A stretch of 64,000 nucleotides of DNA, taken from positions 1 through 64,000 of the forward strand of contig CAZCAC010000042.1 of the NCBI GenBank assembly GCA_964496575.1, written 5' to 3'. Below the pieces are notes generated by a model. That model ran no database searches. It was not told where the DNA came from and saw only the letters and a program-made list of their open reading frames with translations. Made by a program: the position numbers and the translations under genes. The stretch comes from CAZCAC01 sp964496575 (GTDB taxonomy: Bacteria > Planctomycetota > UBA1135 > GCA-002686595). Positions 49,609 through 59,940 of the stretch are shown here, piece by piece (positions within the stretch are counted from its first letter, which is position 1; each line of letters starts with the position of its first letter).

Positions 49609-52540
49609 TCACTCCCCCGGCGGGGCGGCGAAGAGATCGAGGTTGATCCGAGCTCCGACTGATTCGCCGGGCAGCGCGGGGCCGGCCGTGGGCTGCTGGA
49701 CCAACCGCACGCCGAGCACTCCCGACGCGCCGTGATCGAGGTTGCGACCGTTGGCCCCGAGGCCGACCTGGAAGGCTCCGTCCTCCTCGAGCTCGAGCAG
49801 CGCCCCCGCGAAGTCGCCGAGGCCGACCAGGATCCCCTCCAGCTCCCGGTAGTAGTGCCAGCGCTCCGGGCTCACCGGGCCCCCGCTTCCCGCGTGGGCG
49901 GTTCTCGGCAGCTCGAACCTGGGGCTCCCCGGCGGCAGGGGGTGAGGCCCGGCTCCCTCGAGTCGTCCGTCGAGCTCGATGAGCACCTCGAAGCCGCCGT
50001 CACTCTCGCCCCCGGCCCGCTCCAGCTCGCCGGTCAGGCGAGCCGTGCCGTCACCGAACTCCTGGAACACGCCCTCGTCGGAGAAGACCAGGTCGGTGGC
50101 GATCCCCGGCAGGGAGATGGCGTAGCCCGCCGGCAGCTCGACCGCCGGGATCGCCAGGGCCTCCTTCGCACTGCCGGGTCGACTGCGCTGGAGATCGAGC
50201 TGCAACCGTCCCCGCTCGAGCCCGCTCGGGAAGCTCGCCTCTCCCTCCGGTTGCTCGAGGATCGTGACCGCCAGCCACGCGGCAGCTCCGTGAGCGGTAT
50301 TGACGTTGTTCGCACCCGCGCCCAGCTGGAACGCCGGTCCGGTTCCGGAGATCGCCAGCGAGCCGCCGGCGAAGCTCTCGAGTCCGATCAGGTGACCGTT
50401 CAGGCCGCGATAGTAGGCCCAGGAATCGGTGTCGACCGGTCCCCCGCCGCCCGCGTACGCCGCACCGACGAGCGCGCGCTTGGGGCTGCCCGGGGGAGGG
50501 TATCCGGCGGCGCCGGGATCGATGCGATGCTCGAGCCGAAGGTCGAGAAAGAAGCGCTGCAGGGGGAAGGACGCGCGAGCGACCACGCCGTTGAGGCGCG
50601 CTGTTCCGTCGGCGAGCTGTCGCAGCTGGCCTCCGGATAGGAAGACGAAATCGCTCCCCAGCTCATCGAGCTCGAGCGCCGAGTCGCCGCGCACCTCCTG
50701 CTTCGCCGACCTCCGCCGCGCCTCGCAGACGCTCTGCACCCGCGCCGCGCCGAGATCGAGGTGGAAGTGGCCGCCCGAGAGGGTCGGCGGCGAGACCTCG
50801 CCGTCATGGGGCTGCCTCCGGAGGACGCCGGAGAACCAGCCGGAGAGGCCGTAGGCGAAGCTGCGGCCGCCCGCGCCCACGCCGACCTGCCAGGCGGGTC
50901 CGTCGCGTTCGATCACCAGCCGGGCTCCGTCGAGCGCACCCTGACCGGAGAGGAGCCCGCGCACCGAGGTGTAGTAGTGCCAGGCGGCGGCATCGACGGG
51001 ACCTCCACGCTCCCGGTACGCCGGTCCCAGGAGGTCGCGCCACGGACTGTCCTCGGGGGGGAAGCCCCCCATTCCCGCGTTCAACCGTCCCGCGAGCTCG
51101 AGGTCGACCAGGAAGCGATGGTCCGGTGCCTCGCGCCGCTGAATCACTCCGGTGAGCCGCGCGGTGCCGTCGGGCTGCTCGCTCAGGTATCCGCCCGCCG
51201 CGAAGACGAAGTCGCGGCCGAAGCCGGGCAGCTGGATCGCGCCGCTCCGCTCGTGCCGGAAGAGGGCGGAGGTCTTCGCCACGTCCACGCAATGGCCGCT
51301 GCCCGAGCGAATGGCGAAGCGGAGCTCACCGCTCTCGATGCGCTCGGGGAGTCTCATCTCCTCGTTCGGCCGGGACACCACGTCGGCCACGATCCACGCC
51401 GAGGCTCCGTACTGCCGGCTCTCGCCGCTCGCGCCGAGTCCGATCTGGGCCGGCCGGGCCGAGGAGGCTCGCCTCGAGGCGGACTCCCTGCAGCGTACCG
51501 AGGCCGGTCAGCGTGCCGTGGAGACTCCGGTAGTAATGCCACGACGAGGAGGCGTCCCGTGCGTCGAACGCCGGCTCGGGATCTCGTGCGGAGGGAGGGA
51601 ACTCGCTCTCGCCGGGGGAAACGGGGTCCTCGAACGTGAGATCGGCGGCGAGCAGGCTGGAGGGATCGTCGGTCCGGGCCAGCACGCCGGTGAGCTTCGC
51701 GCGACCGCTGCCCTGCTCGACGAACTGCCCGCCGGCGACGAACTCGAAGCCACCGAGGCCCGCGAGCGTCAGGGCATGGGGTGGTGCCTCGCTCGCGTCG
51801 CGCGGGCTCACGGGGTGGATTGCGGAGCACACGTTCTGGGTCGCGAGGTCGAGGCGAAGGTCACCCCGCGAGGGAGCCCGGGGCAGCGGAGGCCCGGCGG
51901 TCGGCTGTTCGATCACCTCGAGGTAGAAGTGCGCTCGGGCGCCGAGGCCGGAGTTCTTCCCGTTCGCCCAGGAGCCGATCTGCGCCGTGGCCCCACCGGT
52001 AGCGCTCATTCGCACCAGTGCGCCAAGACGTTTTCCGAGACCGCGAAGCGATCCTTCCAGCTTGCCGTAGTAGCGCCAGCCGTCGAAGTCGATCGCTCCG
52101 CCGGGCTGGTGGCCGAGCTCGAAGGTCAGCTCTTCCGTCATGGCTTCGACCACGCGGTCGAGTCGCTCGCCGGGCATGATCCGGTCCGCGAGCTCGGCGT
52201 CCAGGAGCCAGAGGTTGTCGGGATTCGTGCGCTCGGTGAGGAGGCCGGTCAGGCGCACGGTGCCGTCGGAGAGGTGGACGACCGAGAGGTCCGCGGCGGG
52301 CACCAGCTGGCCGCCGAGAGCGGGCAGCTCGAAGCACTCGCGCTCGTCATCACGACTCGCCGCGGGGGTCGCGGCCAGCCCGAACCACCGGGCGCTCGCC
52401 CGCACGGGTCGCTCCTCCTGGGGCGAGGGCTCGGGCCCCTCGGGGGTCGTCAACAGCGCGGGCAGGGCCACCAGGGCCACCGCCGTCAGTACACCGGAGC
52501 CGATGAGAACACGGCTCTTCCAGGGATCCCGCTCGGACAT
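49609..52540 (-). pseudogene. Membrane-anchored five-module repeat protein with a frameshift
   Basis: The 5' frame starts at 52540 (MSERDPWKSRVLIGSGVLTA), with GAGGAAG upstream and an N-terminal membrane helix near residues 10-30. It reads two modules. The second module ends in ASLLGPA and then loses the frame around 51437-51470. The remaining sequence continues in another frame as AQIGLGASGESRQYG and completes the module, with three more to the stop at 49609. Removing one C from a CCC run (51447-51449, plus strand GGG) would restore 976 residues. Each ~180-residue module has DGTARLTG, SWHYYRxLxGxLxGLG, and GPAxQxGxGANG. I do not recognise the family. It may be a true mutation, a +1 programmed frameshift, or an assembly error. 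Confidence 0.8.
51437..51470 (-). other. Frameshift site in the five-module protein
   Basis: The minus-strand sequence around GGCCCGGCCGGCCCAG joins the two frames. Module alignment needs one base less. The run of C (51447-51449) is the likeliest position. Confidence 0.75.
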
Positions 52541-52700
52541 GCTTCTTCCTCTCTCGCAAAGGGACGGTTGCGCCCCTTTTCGAAGTCTGGAGGGGGAAAC
52601 TTGATGCCCGTTCGGAACAGAGCACGGGGGTCTTACCCGGGGGAGCGGCCCCGACCCCGAATGGAGCCAGAAAGGCCCTCCAGGGCCCGTCCGGCGGGGA

Positions 52701-54683
52701 TCACCACTCCGCGAGCGGGGAGAGCAGGGGCTCGACGGGATCCGCGCAGGAGCCGGGGGTGATCCAGACGCAGAGCACCAGCTCGCCGGAGGCGGGCACG
52801 ATTCCCTCGAAGGCGACCATCGCCGTCCCGGGGTTCGGGGAGTCCCACTCGTTGCGAGGGGTCTCGGTGTCGATCACCTGCCAGACAGGCGCCCCCCTGG
52901 GCCGTGCGTCGGAGAAGGCGTCGTCGTCGGGGGGCGTTCCGGCCGGGGAGACCAGGGTCAGCGAGAGGGAGGCGCTCCCCTGGGTGAGCTCGATGCGCCG
53001 CTCCCCCGCCCGGCCCGGCTGGCCGAGGGTGAGCATCCCCCAGCGGACCCGGGTTCCCGGCTTCGCCTTCAGCTCGTCCTGGACGACCACCTCGCCCGAC
53101 GGGAGCAGCGCGACGCCTCGCTTGGCCCGAGCTCCCTCGTACACGGTGCGCAGGTCGACGATCGTGTGCGGTCGGCGCGGATTGGCGGAGAATCTTCCGA
53201 CCCTCCCCTGGCCTCGCGCCTGCTGCAGCTGTCCGTCGACCACCAGCGTGCTGTGCGAGTGGTTGTTCAGCCGGAAGATCTTCCAGCGGTCGGAGCCCTC
53301 GGAGCTGCTCCACAGGTTCATCCCGCGCGACTCGATCCCGTGGTACCCCTCCGCCCCGAGGTCGTGAGCCCAGCGCACGCCGTCGGCGTCGAGCACGAAG
53401 GAGCCGATGTCCATGTGGCCGTGGTTCGCCCGCGGCGAGCCCGCCTTGACGCACACGAAGGTCGCATCGGGATCGCTCCACGAGCTGCGGTGAACGGTGA
53501 CCGGGACGTCGCCTCCACCGGACCAGTGCAGCGGAAGCCTGACGTTCTCCGGCTCGACCGCCTCCGTCCCCTCGGCCATCCACAACAGGCAGAGCGGCGC
53601 GAAGCCGCCCGTCTTGATCGGCTCCTTCCGCAGTTCGTCGAGAGACGCGTCGAGCAGCTCCACCTCGCCCAGGAGCCAGTCCGGCCGCTGGTAGCGCGCG
53701 GCGAACCAGAAGAGCGCGGGGTGCGGGCTGCGTCGCCAGCCCCCGTCGGCGTAGTTGAAGTAGCGTCCCGAGGGACCGGTCGTCAGGCACGGGTAGGCAC
53801 CGGTCTCGTCGAAGCCCGGAGCGTGCGAGAGGCCGCCGTCGGTGCCGAGCGCGCTCTCCAGCGAAGCGATCAGGAGTACGTTGTAGATCGTTCCGTAGCC
53901 CCAGTACGCGGGTCCCTCGGGGTAGCTGCCCTTCGGCTCGTAGGCGGCCATCGAGCGCTTCACGTTGTGGATCGCGCTGTGCACGGTCCGGGCGGCGAGG
54001 TCGGGTTCGTGCTCCATCACCGCCAGGGCACCCGCGGTGAGGCCGCCGTGGCAGACCTGGCCCCAGTTGTTGGTGGCCCTGATCCACCAGTAGTCGGTCT
54101 TCTCGAAGGGCAGCTCGACGCCCTTCTCGACGATCGCACCGCGGATCGTCTCCCGGGCCTCGGGTCGCAGCTCGTCGTAGAGCCAGTCGTACCCGATCGC
54201 CAGGCCGAAGGTCATCTCGGCGACGTCGAGGAAGTGCGAGGGATTCCAGTCCTCGAAGCGCGCGACGGCGAGCATCTCCTGCTCGCAGCGCGAGATGTAC
54301 TTCTCCTCGCCGGTGAGGTGGTACGCCATCGAGAGCGCGAGGACGCGCCGGACGCAGCGCCTCGACTGCGAGAGCAGGCGGCGCCCCTGGAGCTCCCGCG
54401 CGATCGGCGCTTCTTTCAGCAGCGCGTCCGCCTGCAGGACGACGACCTCGGCGATCTTCTTCCGCAGCGGGTCGCTCCCGACCGAGTCCCGCAGCGCGAC
54501 CAGGCCCTCGACGTCGACGAGCAGCCGCGGATGCGTGGTCGGCGCCCGGTCCACCCACTCGCGGACCGTCTCGAGGCTCGCCTCGTCGGCGTAGGCGGTC
54601 CGTGCCTGCCTCGCCTCGAGCTCGGGGGTGAGGGACAGGGCGATGGCGAATGAAGCGGCGAAGGCGACGATCGACGGGGACAT
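52701..54683 (-). CDS. Heparinase II/III-like protein, secreted
   Basis: The 660-residue protein starts with a signal peptide (MSPSIVAFAASFAIALSLTP), with AAGGAGG upstream. The N-terminal 350 residues form an alpha-toroid (VRRVLALSMAYHLTGEEKYI, WGYGTIYNVLLIASLESALG). The following beta-rich domain has NHGHMDIGSFVLDADGVRWA around residue 420, which is typical of the heparinase II/III family and places its catalytic His. Family members are polysaccharide lyases that split uronate-containing glycans. The substrate here is unknown. It lies 160 bp from the five-module gene, and the selenoprotein gene stop is 54 bp upstream of its start. No other carbohydrate enzymes are nearby. Confidence 0.88.
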   Translation of the reverse strand: MSPSIVAFAASFAIALSLTPELEARQARTAYADEASLETVREWVDRAPTTHPRLLVDVEGLVALRDSVGSDPLRKKIAEVVVLQADALLKEAPIARELQGRRLLSQSRRCVRRVLALSMAYHLTGEEKYISRCEQEMLAVARFEDWNPSHFLDVAEMTFGLAIGYDWLYDELRPEARETIRGAIVEKGVELPFEKTDYWWIRATNNWGQVCHGGLTAGALAVMEHEPDLAARTVHSAIHNVKRSMAAYEPKGSYPEGPAYWGYGTIYNVLLIASLESALGTDGGLSHAPGFDETGAYPCLTTGPSGRYFNYADGGWRRSPHPALFWFAARYQRPDWLLGEVELLDASLDELRKEPIKTGGFAPLCLLWMAEGTEAVEPENVRLPLHWSGGGDVPVTVHRSSWSDPDATFVCVKAGSPRANHGHMDIGSFVLDADGVRWAHDLGAEGYHGIESRGMNLWSSSEGSDRWKIFRLNNHSHSTLVVDGQLQQARGQGRVGRFSANPRRPHTIVDLRTVYEGARAKRGVALLPSGEVVVQDELKAKPGTRVRWGMLTLGQPGRAGERRIELTQGSASLSLTLVSPAGTPPDDDAFSDARPRGAPVWQVIDTETPRNEWDSPNPGTAMVAFEGIVPASGELVLCVWITPGSCADPVEPLLSPLAEW

Positions 54684-54723
54684 GGGGTTCTCCTCCTTGA
54701 CCCCATGATACGCGGCCGTCGCC

Positions 54724-54738
54724 GATACGGTACCTGGT
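54724..54738. repeat. Second copy of the 15-bp motif GATACGGTACCTGGT
   Basis: Identical to 40029-40043; here it overlaps by one base the stop of the selenoprotein gene on the minus strand, so its orientation relative to its gene is reversed. Confidence 0.6.
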
Positions 54739-57026
54739 CAGGGTCCCCAGACCACTTCGTACCCACCGGTCGCGTTGAAGTCGTTGACCCCGGGCCCGCA
54801 CGGCGGAGCCAGCGGGTTGCGGTACCAGCACTGATAGCGCTTCACGCTGCCCGCGGTGACGTTGCCCGCCTTGGTGGAGATGGTCACCGTCGTTTGGGAG
54901 ACCCCGCTGCCGTCAGCGAGGCGCGGCTCGAGGCGACGGAGCGCCCCGCCCGCGCAGCGCAGGCCGTCACCCCAGGGCACGCCGGGTGAGAGGTCGTTGT
55001 CCGCCTGGAAGTACAGTCCCCAGTTGTCCGGCTCCATTCCGCTGGCCGTGAGCACCAGCGTGTCGGCACTCACACTGGCCACCCCGCTGCCGGTGAGCCG
55101 CGCGCCCGAGGCGAAGACGCCGTTGGCGCACCCCGATCCCGGAACGCTGCCGTCGTTGTCGTTGCTGCAGGGGCAGGGCGTCCCGCTCCCCGGATCGCCG
55201 AAGCAGTAGCCGGTCCCCGGCTCCTCGCCGAGCAGTGCATCGATCGCGTCGATCACCGCGTCGGCGTCATAGCCGAAGAGCGGCAGCGAGACGATCCCCT
55301 GCTGGTCGATGACGAAGGTCCGGCCGAAGGGCAAGCCAGTCTGCGGCATCCCGTAGGCCTGCCCGGCGTTCCCGCTCGGATCCCACATCACGAAGGTGCG
55401 CAGGAAGTAGTTCTCCCAGAAGATCTCGACCCAGCTCTGCGTCTCGCCGTTGCTGCCCCCTTGCTGGAAGAGCGTCGCCAGGACGCCCGGGTGGTTCTCG
55501 TACCTCTTGATGATCGTGTTCTGCATGTCCGCGACCGCGGGCGAGCAGGCCGGTCACCAGGTGGCGAAGACGGCGAACCAGACGACCTTGCCCGTCTGCT
55601 GCGAGAGGGTGATCGGCGGGCCGTTTACGATCTCGCCGGTCTGGGAGTCGCGCTCGAGCGTGGTCAGGGTGAAGTCGGTGGCGGGCTCGCCGGGGTCGAG
55701 GTAGGTGGTGTTGCCGAACACCTGGATCGGCAATGGATTCTCGTCGGGGTCGTTCGACTGGAGCAGGATGCGCCCGCTCCCCACGCTCGTCCCGCTGCCG
55801 GCGTAGGTGATGTCGAAGGTCACGCTCTCGCCGGGCTGGAGGGTGCCGCCGGACCAGCTCGCCGAGAAGGCCGAGCTGGTCGAGCCGACCGAGCTGACGT
55901 TCAGAGCCCCCGCTCCGTCGTTCGAGACGGTCACGCTCTGCACGCCTCCGGTTGGAGCGAAGCGCAGCCGTTGGCGATCGCAGTCGATGTCCGGCTGCGT
56001 GCCGGCCCCCGCGTCCTTCAGCTCGTAGACGTCCAGGTAGTTCCAGCCCGCGACGAGCACGCGGTTCCCCGGCGCGGGCGCCACCCCCTCGGCGAGGCGC
56101 AGCCGGGCGTTCGTTCCGCGGCGGTGGGCCTGCTCGCGAGCGAGCAGGGTGACCTGTGTTCCGGCGCCGACCTCGAAGAGCTCGGTCGCCGAGAAGGTGC
56201 CGACCGCCAGGGCGTCCCCCACCCAGCAGAGACTCTCCGCCGCCCCCGCGAGGTCGTACACGGTCCGGCTGGCGAGCGAGGGCAGCTCGTACACGGCGAG
56301 CCCCACCGCCCCGACGGCGACGTAGAGCCGTCCGTCGCGGACGGTGAGCTCCTCGTACGTGCCCAGAGCGCTGCCGAGGTCCTCGCCGTCGACGATCACC
56401 GGCGCGGTCGGATCGCTTACGTCGACGACCTTGAGCCCGCCGGCCCCGTCGGCGACGTACGCCGTGCTCCCGCTCACCTCGACGTCGAACGCATCGACGA
56501 AGCCATCCTCGAGACTGCCGTGAAGCGTCGGCGCCGCCGGATCGCTGACGTCGTAGACCCGCAGGCCGTGACTGTGGGCGGCGACGTACAGGAGATCGCC
56601 GACGAGACACATCTTCTCGTAGAGGACCTCCGACTCGGCGACGGCCGTCACCTTGGACAGGGTGTTGCCGGTGATCCGCACCACGTCGAATCCGAAGCTG
56701 TCGCCGCCGGAGGCCCGGTGGGTGTTGACGAACACGTACTCCTCGTCGGCGGAGACGTAGAGGTCGCGGCAGTTGATGCCGAGCAGCCGGTACAAGTAGC
56801 TGTTGCTCCCGCCCGCCGGCAGGCTGCCGAGGTCGACCAGGGCGATCCCCCGGTTGCCGCAGATCAGGGCGCGATCCCCGCTGATCACCGCCGAGTTCAT
56901 GAGGTGGTCGGGCTCTCCCGACTGGCAGTTGTAGCGGTAGAGGTACTCGAGAGTCCCCTGCTGCGCATGCCCGGCGGCGGCGAGGAGGGTGGAAAGGCCG
57001 AGTGAGAATAGAACGCTTCGGATCAT
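54738..57026 (-). CDS. Secreted beta-propeller/redoxin selenoprotein (WUPAC) with C-terminal WYRDP module
   Basis: One frame runs from 57026 to 54738 (762 residues including Sec), broken only by TGA at 55554-55556 (residue 491). The flanks read VVWFAVFATW-[TGA]-PACSPAVADM, exactly the CxxC site of a thioredoxin/AhpC-like redoxin; TGA replaces the first Cys. Order of parts: signal peptide (MIRSVLFSLGLSTLLAAAG), an LVIVD-type propeller (residues 30-320), a HYDIN/ASPM-like Ig domain (VTVSNDGAGALNVSSVGS), a redoxin domain with GRTFVIDQQGIV, and the shared C-terminal module (YCFGDPGSGTPCPC ... QCWYRNPL). A hairpin at UGA+6 to +33 has a GGUC loop, as in bacterial SECIS. The gene is separated by 177 bp from pmbA. 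Confidence 0.87.
55521..55548 (-). promoter_or_regulatory. Candidate bacterial SECIS element
   Basis: On the mRNA strand, CUGC pairs with GCAG as outer stem and CCGC with GCGG as upper stem, with a GGUC loop, at 18-21 bases after the UGA. Position and loop match the E. coli fdhF-type SECIS, in which the loop G and U are recognised by SelB. Internal mismatches exist, so this is a candidate. Confidence 0.6.
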
Positions 57027-57203
57027 GGCAGCGAGTGGGAGAGGCGTCGGGGTGGCGGGGGCGGCCGCACCCATTGTACGGGGGAACACCGAAATCGGGG
57101 GCCGGGGATCAACCCGGCAGCCCACTCGAGGTTCCTGCCCGATCCGTGTGTTCTCGCGAGTGCGGAGCTCGACTCCGTTTATGCGAACCGGAATCGATCC
57201 GGA

Positions 57204-58517
57204 TCAGACCCCGCTGAACTGCACGTCCTCGAAGACGAGGGTCGGCGTGCGGAAGCTCGACCACGGGACGGGATCGTTCCCCACCTCCACCAGCTGCTGG
57301 AGCACCTCGCCGTAGTTCCCGGTCACGTTCATCTCGGTGATCGGCGCGCCGAGCTCGCCATTCTCGATCAGGTGCCCCTGCACGCCGAAGGAGAAGTCCC
57401 CGGAGGTCATGTCGGCGTTGCCGCCGAGCCAGTGGTTGACGTAGATCCCGGTCCCGACGCCGGCGACGATCTCGGCGAGGTTCCGCTCGCCGTGATCCAG
57501 GACCACGTTCGACGCGCTCCCGGTGGTCGGATCCCAACCGAGCTTGCGGCCGTAGTAGGTATCGACGTAGAAGCTCCGCAGCACCCCCTCCTCGATCACC
57601 GTCCGGCGTCGCGAGGCGATCCCCTCGCCGTCGAAGAGGCGGGAGGAGAGTCCACGCTTGCGCAACGGGTCGTCGGTGACGGTGAGGAGCGGCGAGGCGA
57701 TCCTTTTCCCGAGGCTCTCCGCCAGGTAGGAGCGCTGCTGCTGCACCTCGCCGGCGGAGAGAGCCCGGAAGATCCGTCCGATGAAGCCGGGTCCCGCTTC
57801 GGGATCGATGACCATGGTGGCCCGCCGGCTCGAGACCTTGGCCGCGCCCAGCCGGCGCCGCACCTTGCGGAGGACCTCCTCCCCCACCGACTCCGCGGTC
57901 GGCAGGTCGTCGAGGTGGACGGAGTGGACGTAGTGCCCCGCCTCGGGACGCCTTTCGCCGTCGCGACCGCAAGCCTCGCCGTACAGCCAGATGCCGGTGT
58001 GCTCGACCGCCCCCTCGAAGCCGTTGGAGCTGACCCGAGCGGCCCGCGAGTGACCATCGGCGACGCCGCTGGCCGCGGTGAGCACGAACTCCTCGGCCCG
58101 GGCTCGCTCGCAGAGGGTCCGACACCACTCGATCCGCCGGTCGCGATCGAGCTCGGGCAGCTCGGCATCGAACAGGTCGAGGTCGATCTCCGGCCGACCC
58201 TCGTACAGCTCTGGCGGGGTGATGAGGCGGTGAGGATCGGGCTCGAGGTAGCGGGTCACCGCGACCGCCTCCTCGACGAAGGGGCGCAGGCGCTCCGGCT
58301 CGAGGTCGTTGGTCCCGTGGCTCGAGTACCGCCCGTCGACGTACAACGAGAGCCCCAGCCGCCGCGACGTGCTCTCCTGCACCTTCTCCAGCCGCCCCTC
58401 GCGCCACTCGTAGTCGAAACCGCGCTTCCAGGAGACACCGGCGACGACGTCGTCCGCACCCGCCCGGCGTCCCATCTCGACCGCGCTCCTGGCCTGTTCG
58501 ATCAGTTGCTCAAGCAT
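57204..58517 (-). CDS. pmbA: TldD/PmbA family protein, PmbA (TldE) subunit
   Basis: The 437-residue protein resembles the PmbA/TldE subunit of the TldD-TldE metalloprotease. Segments such as GRLEKVQESTSRRLGLSLYV, VASSNGFEGAVEHTG-like middle motifs (RVSSNGFEGAV), LDHGERNLAEIVAG and TGSASNVV match the family. It lacks the HExxxH zinc motif, as PmbA does. The heterodimer cleaves unstructured peptides and matures microcin B17 or degrades CcdA in E. coli. The ATG at 58517 overlaps the tldD stop by eight bases, so both subunits are translated together. Confidence 0.92.
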   Translation of the reverse strand: MLEQLIEQARSAVEMGRRAGADDVVAGVSWKRGFDYEWREGRLEKVQESTSRRLGLSLYVDGRYSSHGTNDLEPERLRPFVEEAVAVTRYLEPDPHRLITPPELYEGRPEIDLDLFDAELPELDRDRRIEWCRTLCERARAEEFVLTAASGVADGHSRAARVSSNGFEGAVEHTGIWLYGEACGRDGERRPEAGHYVHSVHLDDLPTAESVGEEVLRKVRRRLGAAKVSSRRATMVIDPEAGPGFIGRIFRALSAGEVQQQRSYLAESLGKRIASPLLTVTDDPLRKRGLSSRLFDGEGIASRRRTVIEEGVLRSFYVDTYYGRKLGWDPTTGSASNVVLDHGERNLAEIVAGVGTGIYVNHWLGGNADMTSGDFSFGVQGHLIENGELGAPITEMNVTGNYGEVLQQLVEVGNDPVPWSSFRTPTLVFEDVQFSGV

Positions 58518-59940
58518 TCTCCCCTCCCACGTTCAGCTTCGAGACCAGCGTGGTCGGCATACCCTGCGAGACGGGCACGCTCTGCCCGTCCTTGCCGCAG
58601 GTCCAGCCGCCCGAGTCGAGGCACAGGTCGTCCGCCACCATGGTGATCCTCGACAGCGCCTCCGGGCCGTTGCCGATGATGTTCGCATCCTTGATCGGCG
58701 CGGTGATCTTGCCGTTCTCGATCAACCAGCCGTTCTTGATGTAGAAGGTGAAGTCGCCGGCGCCGATCGCCACCTGTCCGTTGAGGAACGTCGCGGCGAC
58801 GATGCCGCGATCGACCGAGGCGATGATCTCCTCGCGGCTGTGCGGCCCATTCTCCAGGTAGGTGCAGCGCATGCGCGGCAGGGGGGAGTGCCGGTACGAC
58901 TGTCGCCGCCCCGAACCGGTGGACGCGGCGAGCTCGTAGTGCCTGGCGCTGAGACGATCGTGGAGGTAGGTGCGCATGGTTCCGCCCTCGACCAGCACCG
59001 TTCGCTCGGTGTCGGCGCCCTCGTCGTCGAAGTTGAGCGCGCCCCGTTCGTGTGGGTGCAGCGCCGAGTCGACGATCGTCACGCAGTCCTCGGCGACCTT
59101 CTTCCCGATCATGGTGGAGAAGATCGACGTTCCCTTGCGGTTGAAGTCCGCCTCCATCCCGTGGCCGATCGCCTCGTGCAAGAGGATTCCCGAGGGCCCC
59201 GCGGCGAGCACCACCGGCATCTCCCCCGCCGGAGGGCGCCGCGCCTCGAAGAGGATCATGGTGCTGTTGACCAGGTTGGTGCACAGCTGCCGGATCCGCT
59301 CGTCGTCGAACCAGTCGAGGTCGCGTCGCATCGAGAGGCTGGCGCGATTGGTCTGGGTCTCCCCGCCCTTCTCCGCGGTGACCGAGCAGACCACCTGGGC
59401 CATCGGCCGCCGGTCCGCGCGCACCACGCCGTCGCTGTTCGCCAGGAGGACGCGGCCGTCGACGTCGGACCAGCTGACGCTGACCCTCTTGATGGCCGGA
59501 TCCTGCTCGCGACACAGCTGGTCGACCCGCTGGAGGAGCGGCAGCTTGCGGGAAACCTCGACCGTCGACCACGGCATCGCGACCGGGTAGAGGTCCCTGG
59601 ACTCGCGCGGCACCAGCGCCTGGGGCGGAGCGGTTCCACACCCGCGGGCGATCGTCGCAGCGGTGCGCGCGGCCTCCTTCATCGAGTCGAGGTCGAGGTC
59701 CTCGCTGTAGGCGTAGCCGGTCTGGTCCTCGACCAGCGCCCGGATCCCCACCCCGCGATCGACCGAGCCCGCGCCGCGGTGGACGATGCCGTCTTCCATC
59801 GAGATCGCGCTGGCCGAGGCCTGCTGGAAGTAGAGGTCGGCGTAGTCGGCGCCTCGCCCCATCGCCTCGGAGAGGACTCGGAGCAGGGTGGTGTCGTCGA
59901 GCCCGAAGAACTCGTAGTGGTCAGGGTCGGTCGAGGTCAT
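58510..59940 (-). CDS. tldD: TldD zinc metalloprotease subunit
   Basis: The product (476 residues) has HEAIGHGMEADF at residues 255-266: His255 and His260 with Glu256 form the HExxxH zinc site that distinguishes TldD from its PmbA partner. Other family parts are GAGSVDRGVGIRALVEDQTG near residue 60 and DDEGADTERTVLVEGG near residue 300. The start at 59940 (MTSTDPDHYEFFG) gives the normal family length; the frame from 60585 adds about 215 residues without support. It is the first gene of the tldD-pmbA operon and diverges from the second ECF sigma gene. Confidence 0.93.
   Translation of the reverse strand: MTSTDPDHYEFFGLDDTTLLRVLSEAMGRGADYADLYFQQASASAISMEDGIVHRGAGSVDRGVGIRALVEDQTGYAYSEDLDLDSMKEAARTAATIARGCGTAPPQALVPRESRDLYPVAMPWSTVEVSRKLPLLQRVDQLCREQDPAIKRVSVSWSDVDGRVLLANSDGVVRADRRPMAQVVCSVTAEKGGETQTNRASLSMRRDLDWFDDERIRQLCTNLVNSTMILFEARRPPAGEMPVVLAAGPSGILLHEAIGHGMEADFNRKGTSIFSTMIGKKVAEDCVTIVDSALHPHERGALNFDDEGADTERTVLVEGGTMRTYLHDRLSARHYELAASTGSGRRQSYRHSPLPRMRCTYLENGPHSREEIIASVDRGIVAATFLNGQVAIGAGDFTFYIKNGWLIENGKITAPIKDANIIGNGPEALSRITMVADDLCLDSGGWTCGKDGQSVPVSQGMPTTLVSKLNVGGENA

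Noticed and set aside
52633..54831. 732-codon minus-strand frame overlapping the heparinase-like gene
   Set aside because: Out-of-phase shadow; the 660-codon frame has the signal peptide, ribosome site and family motifs.
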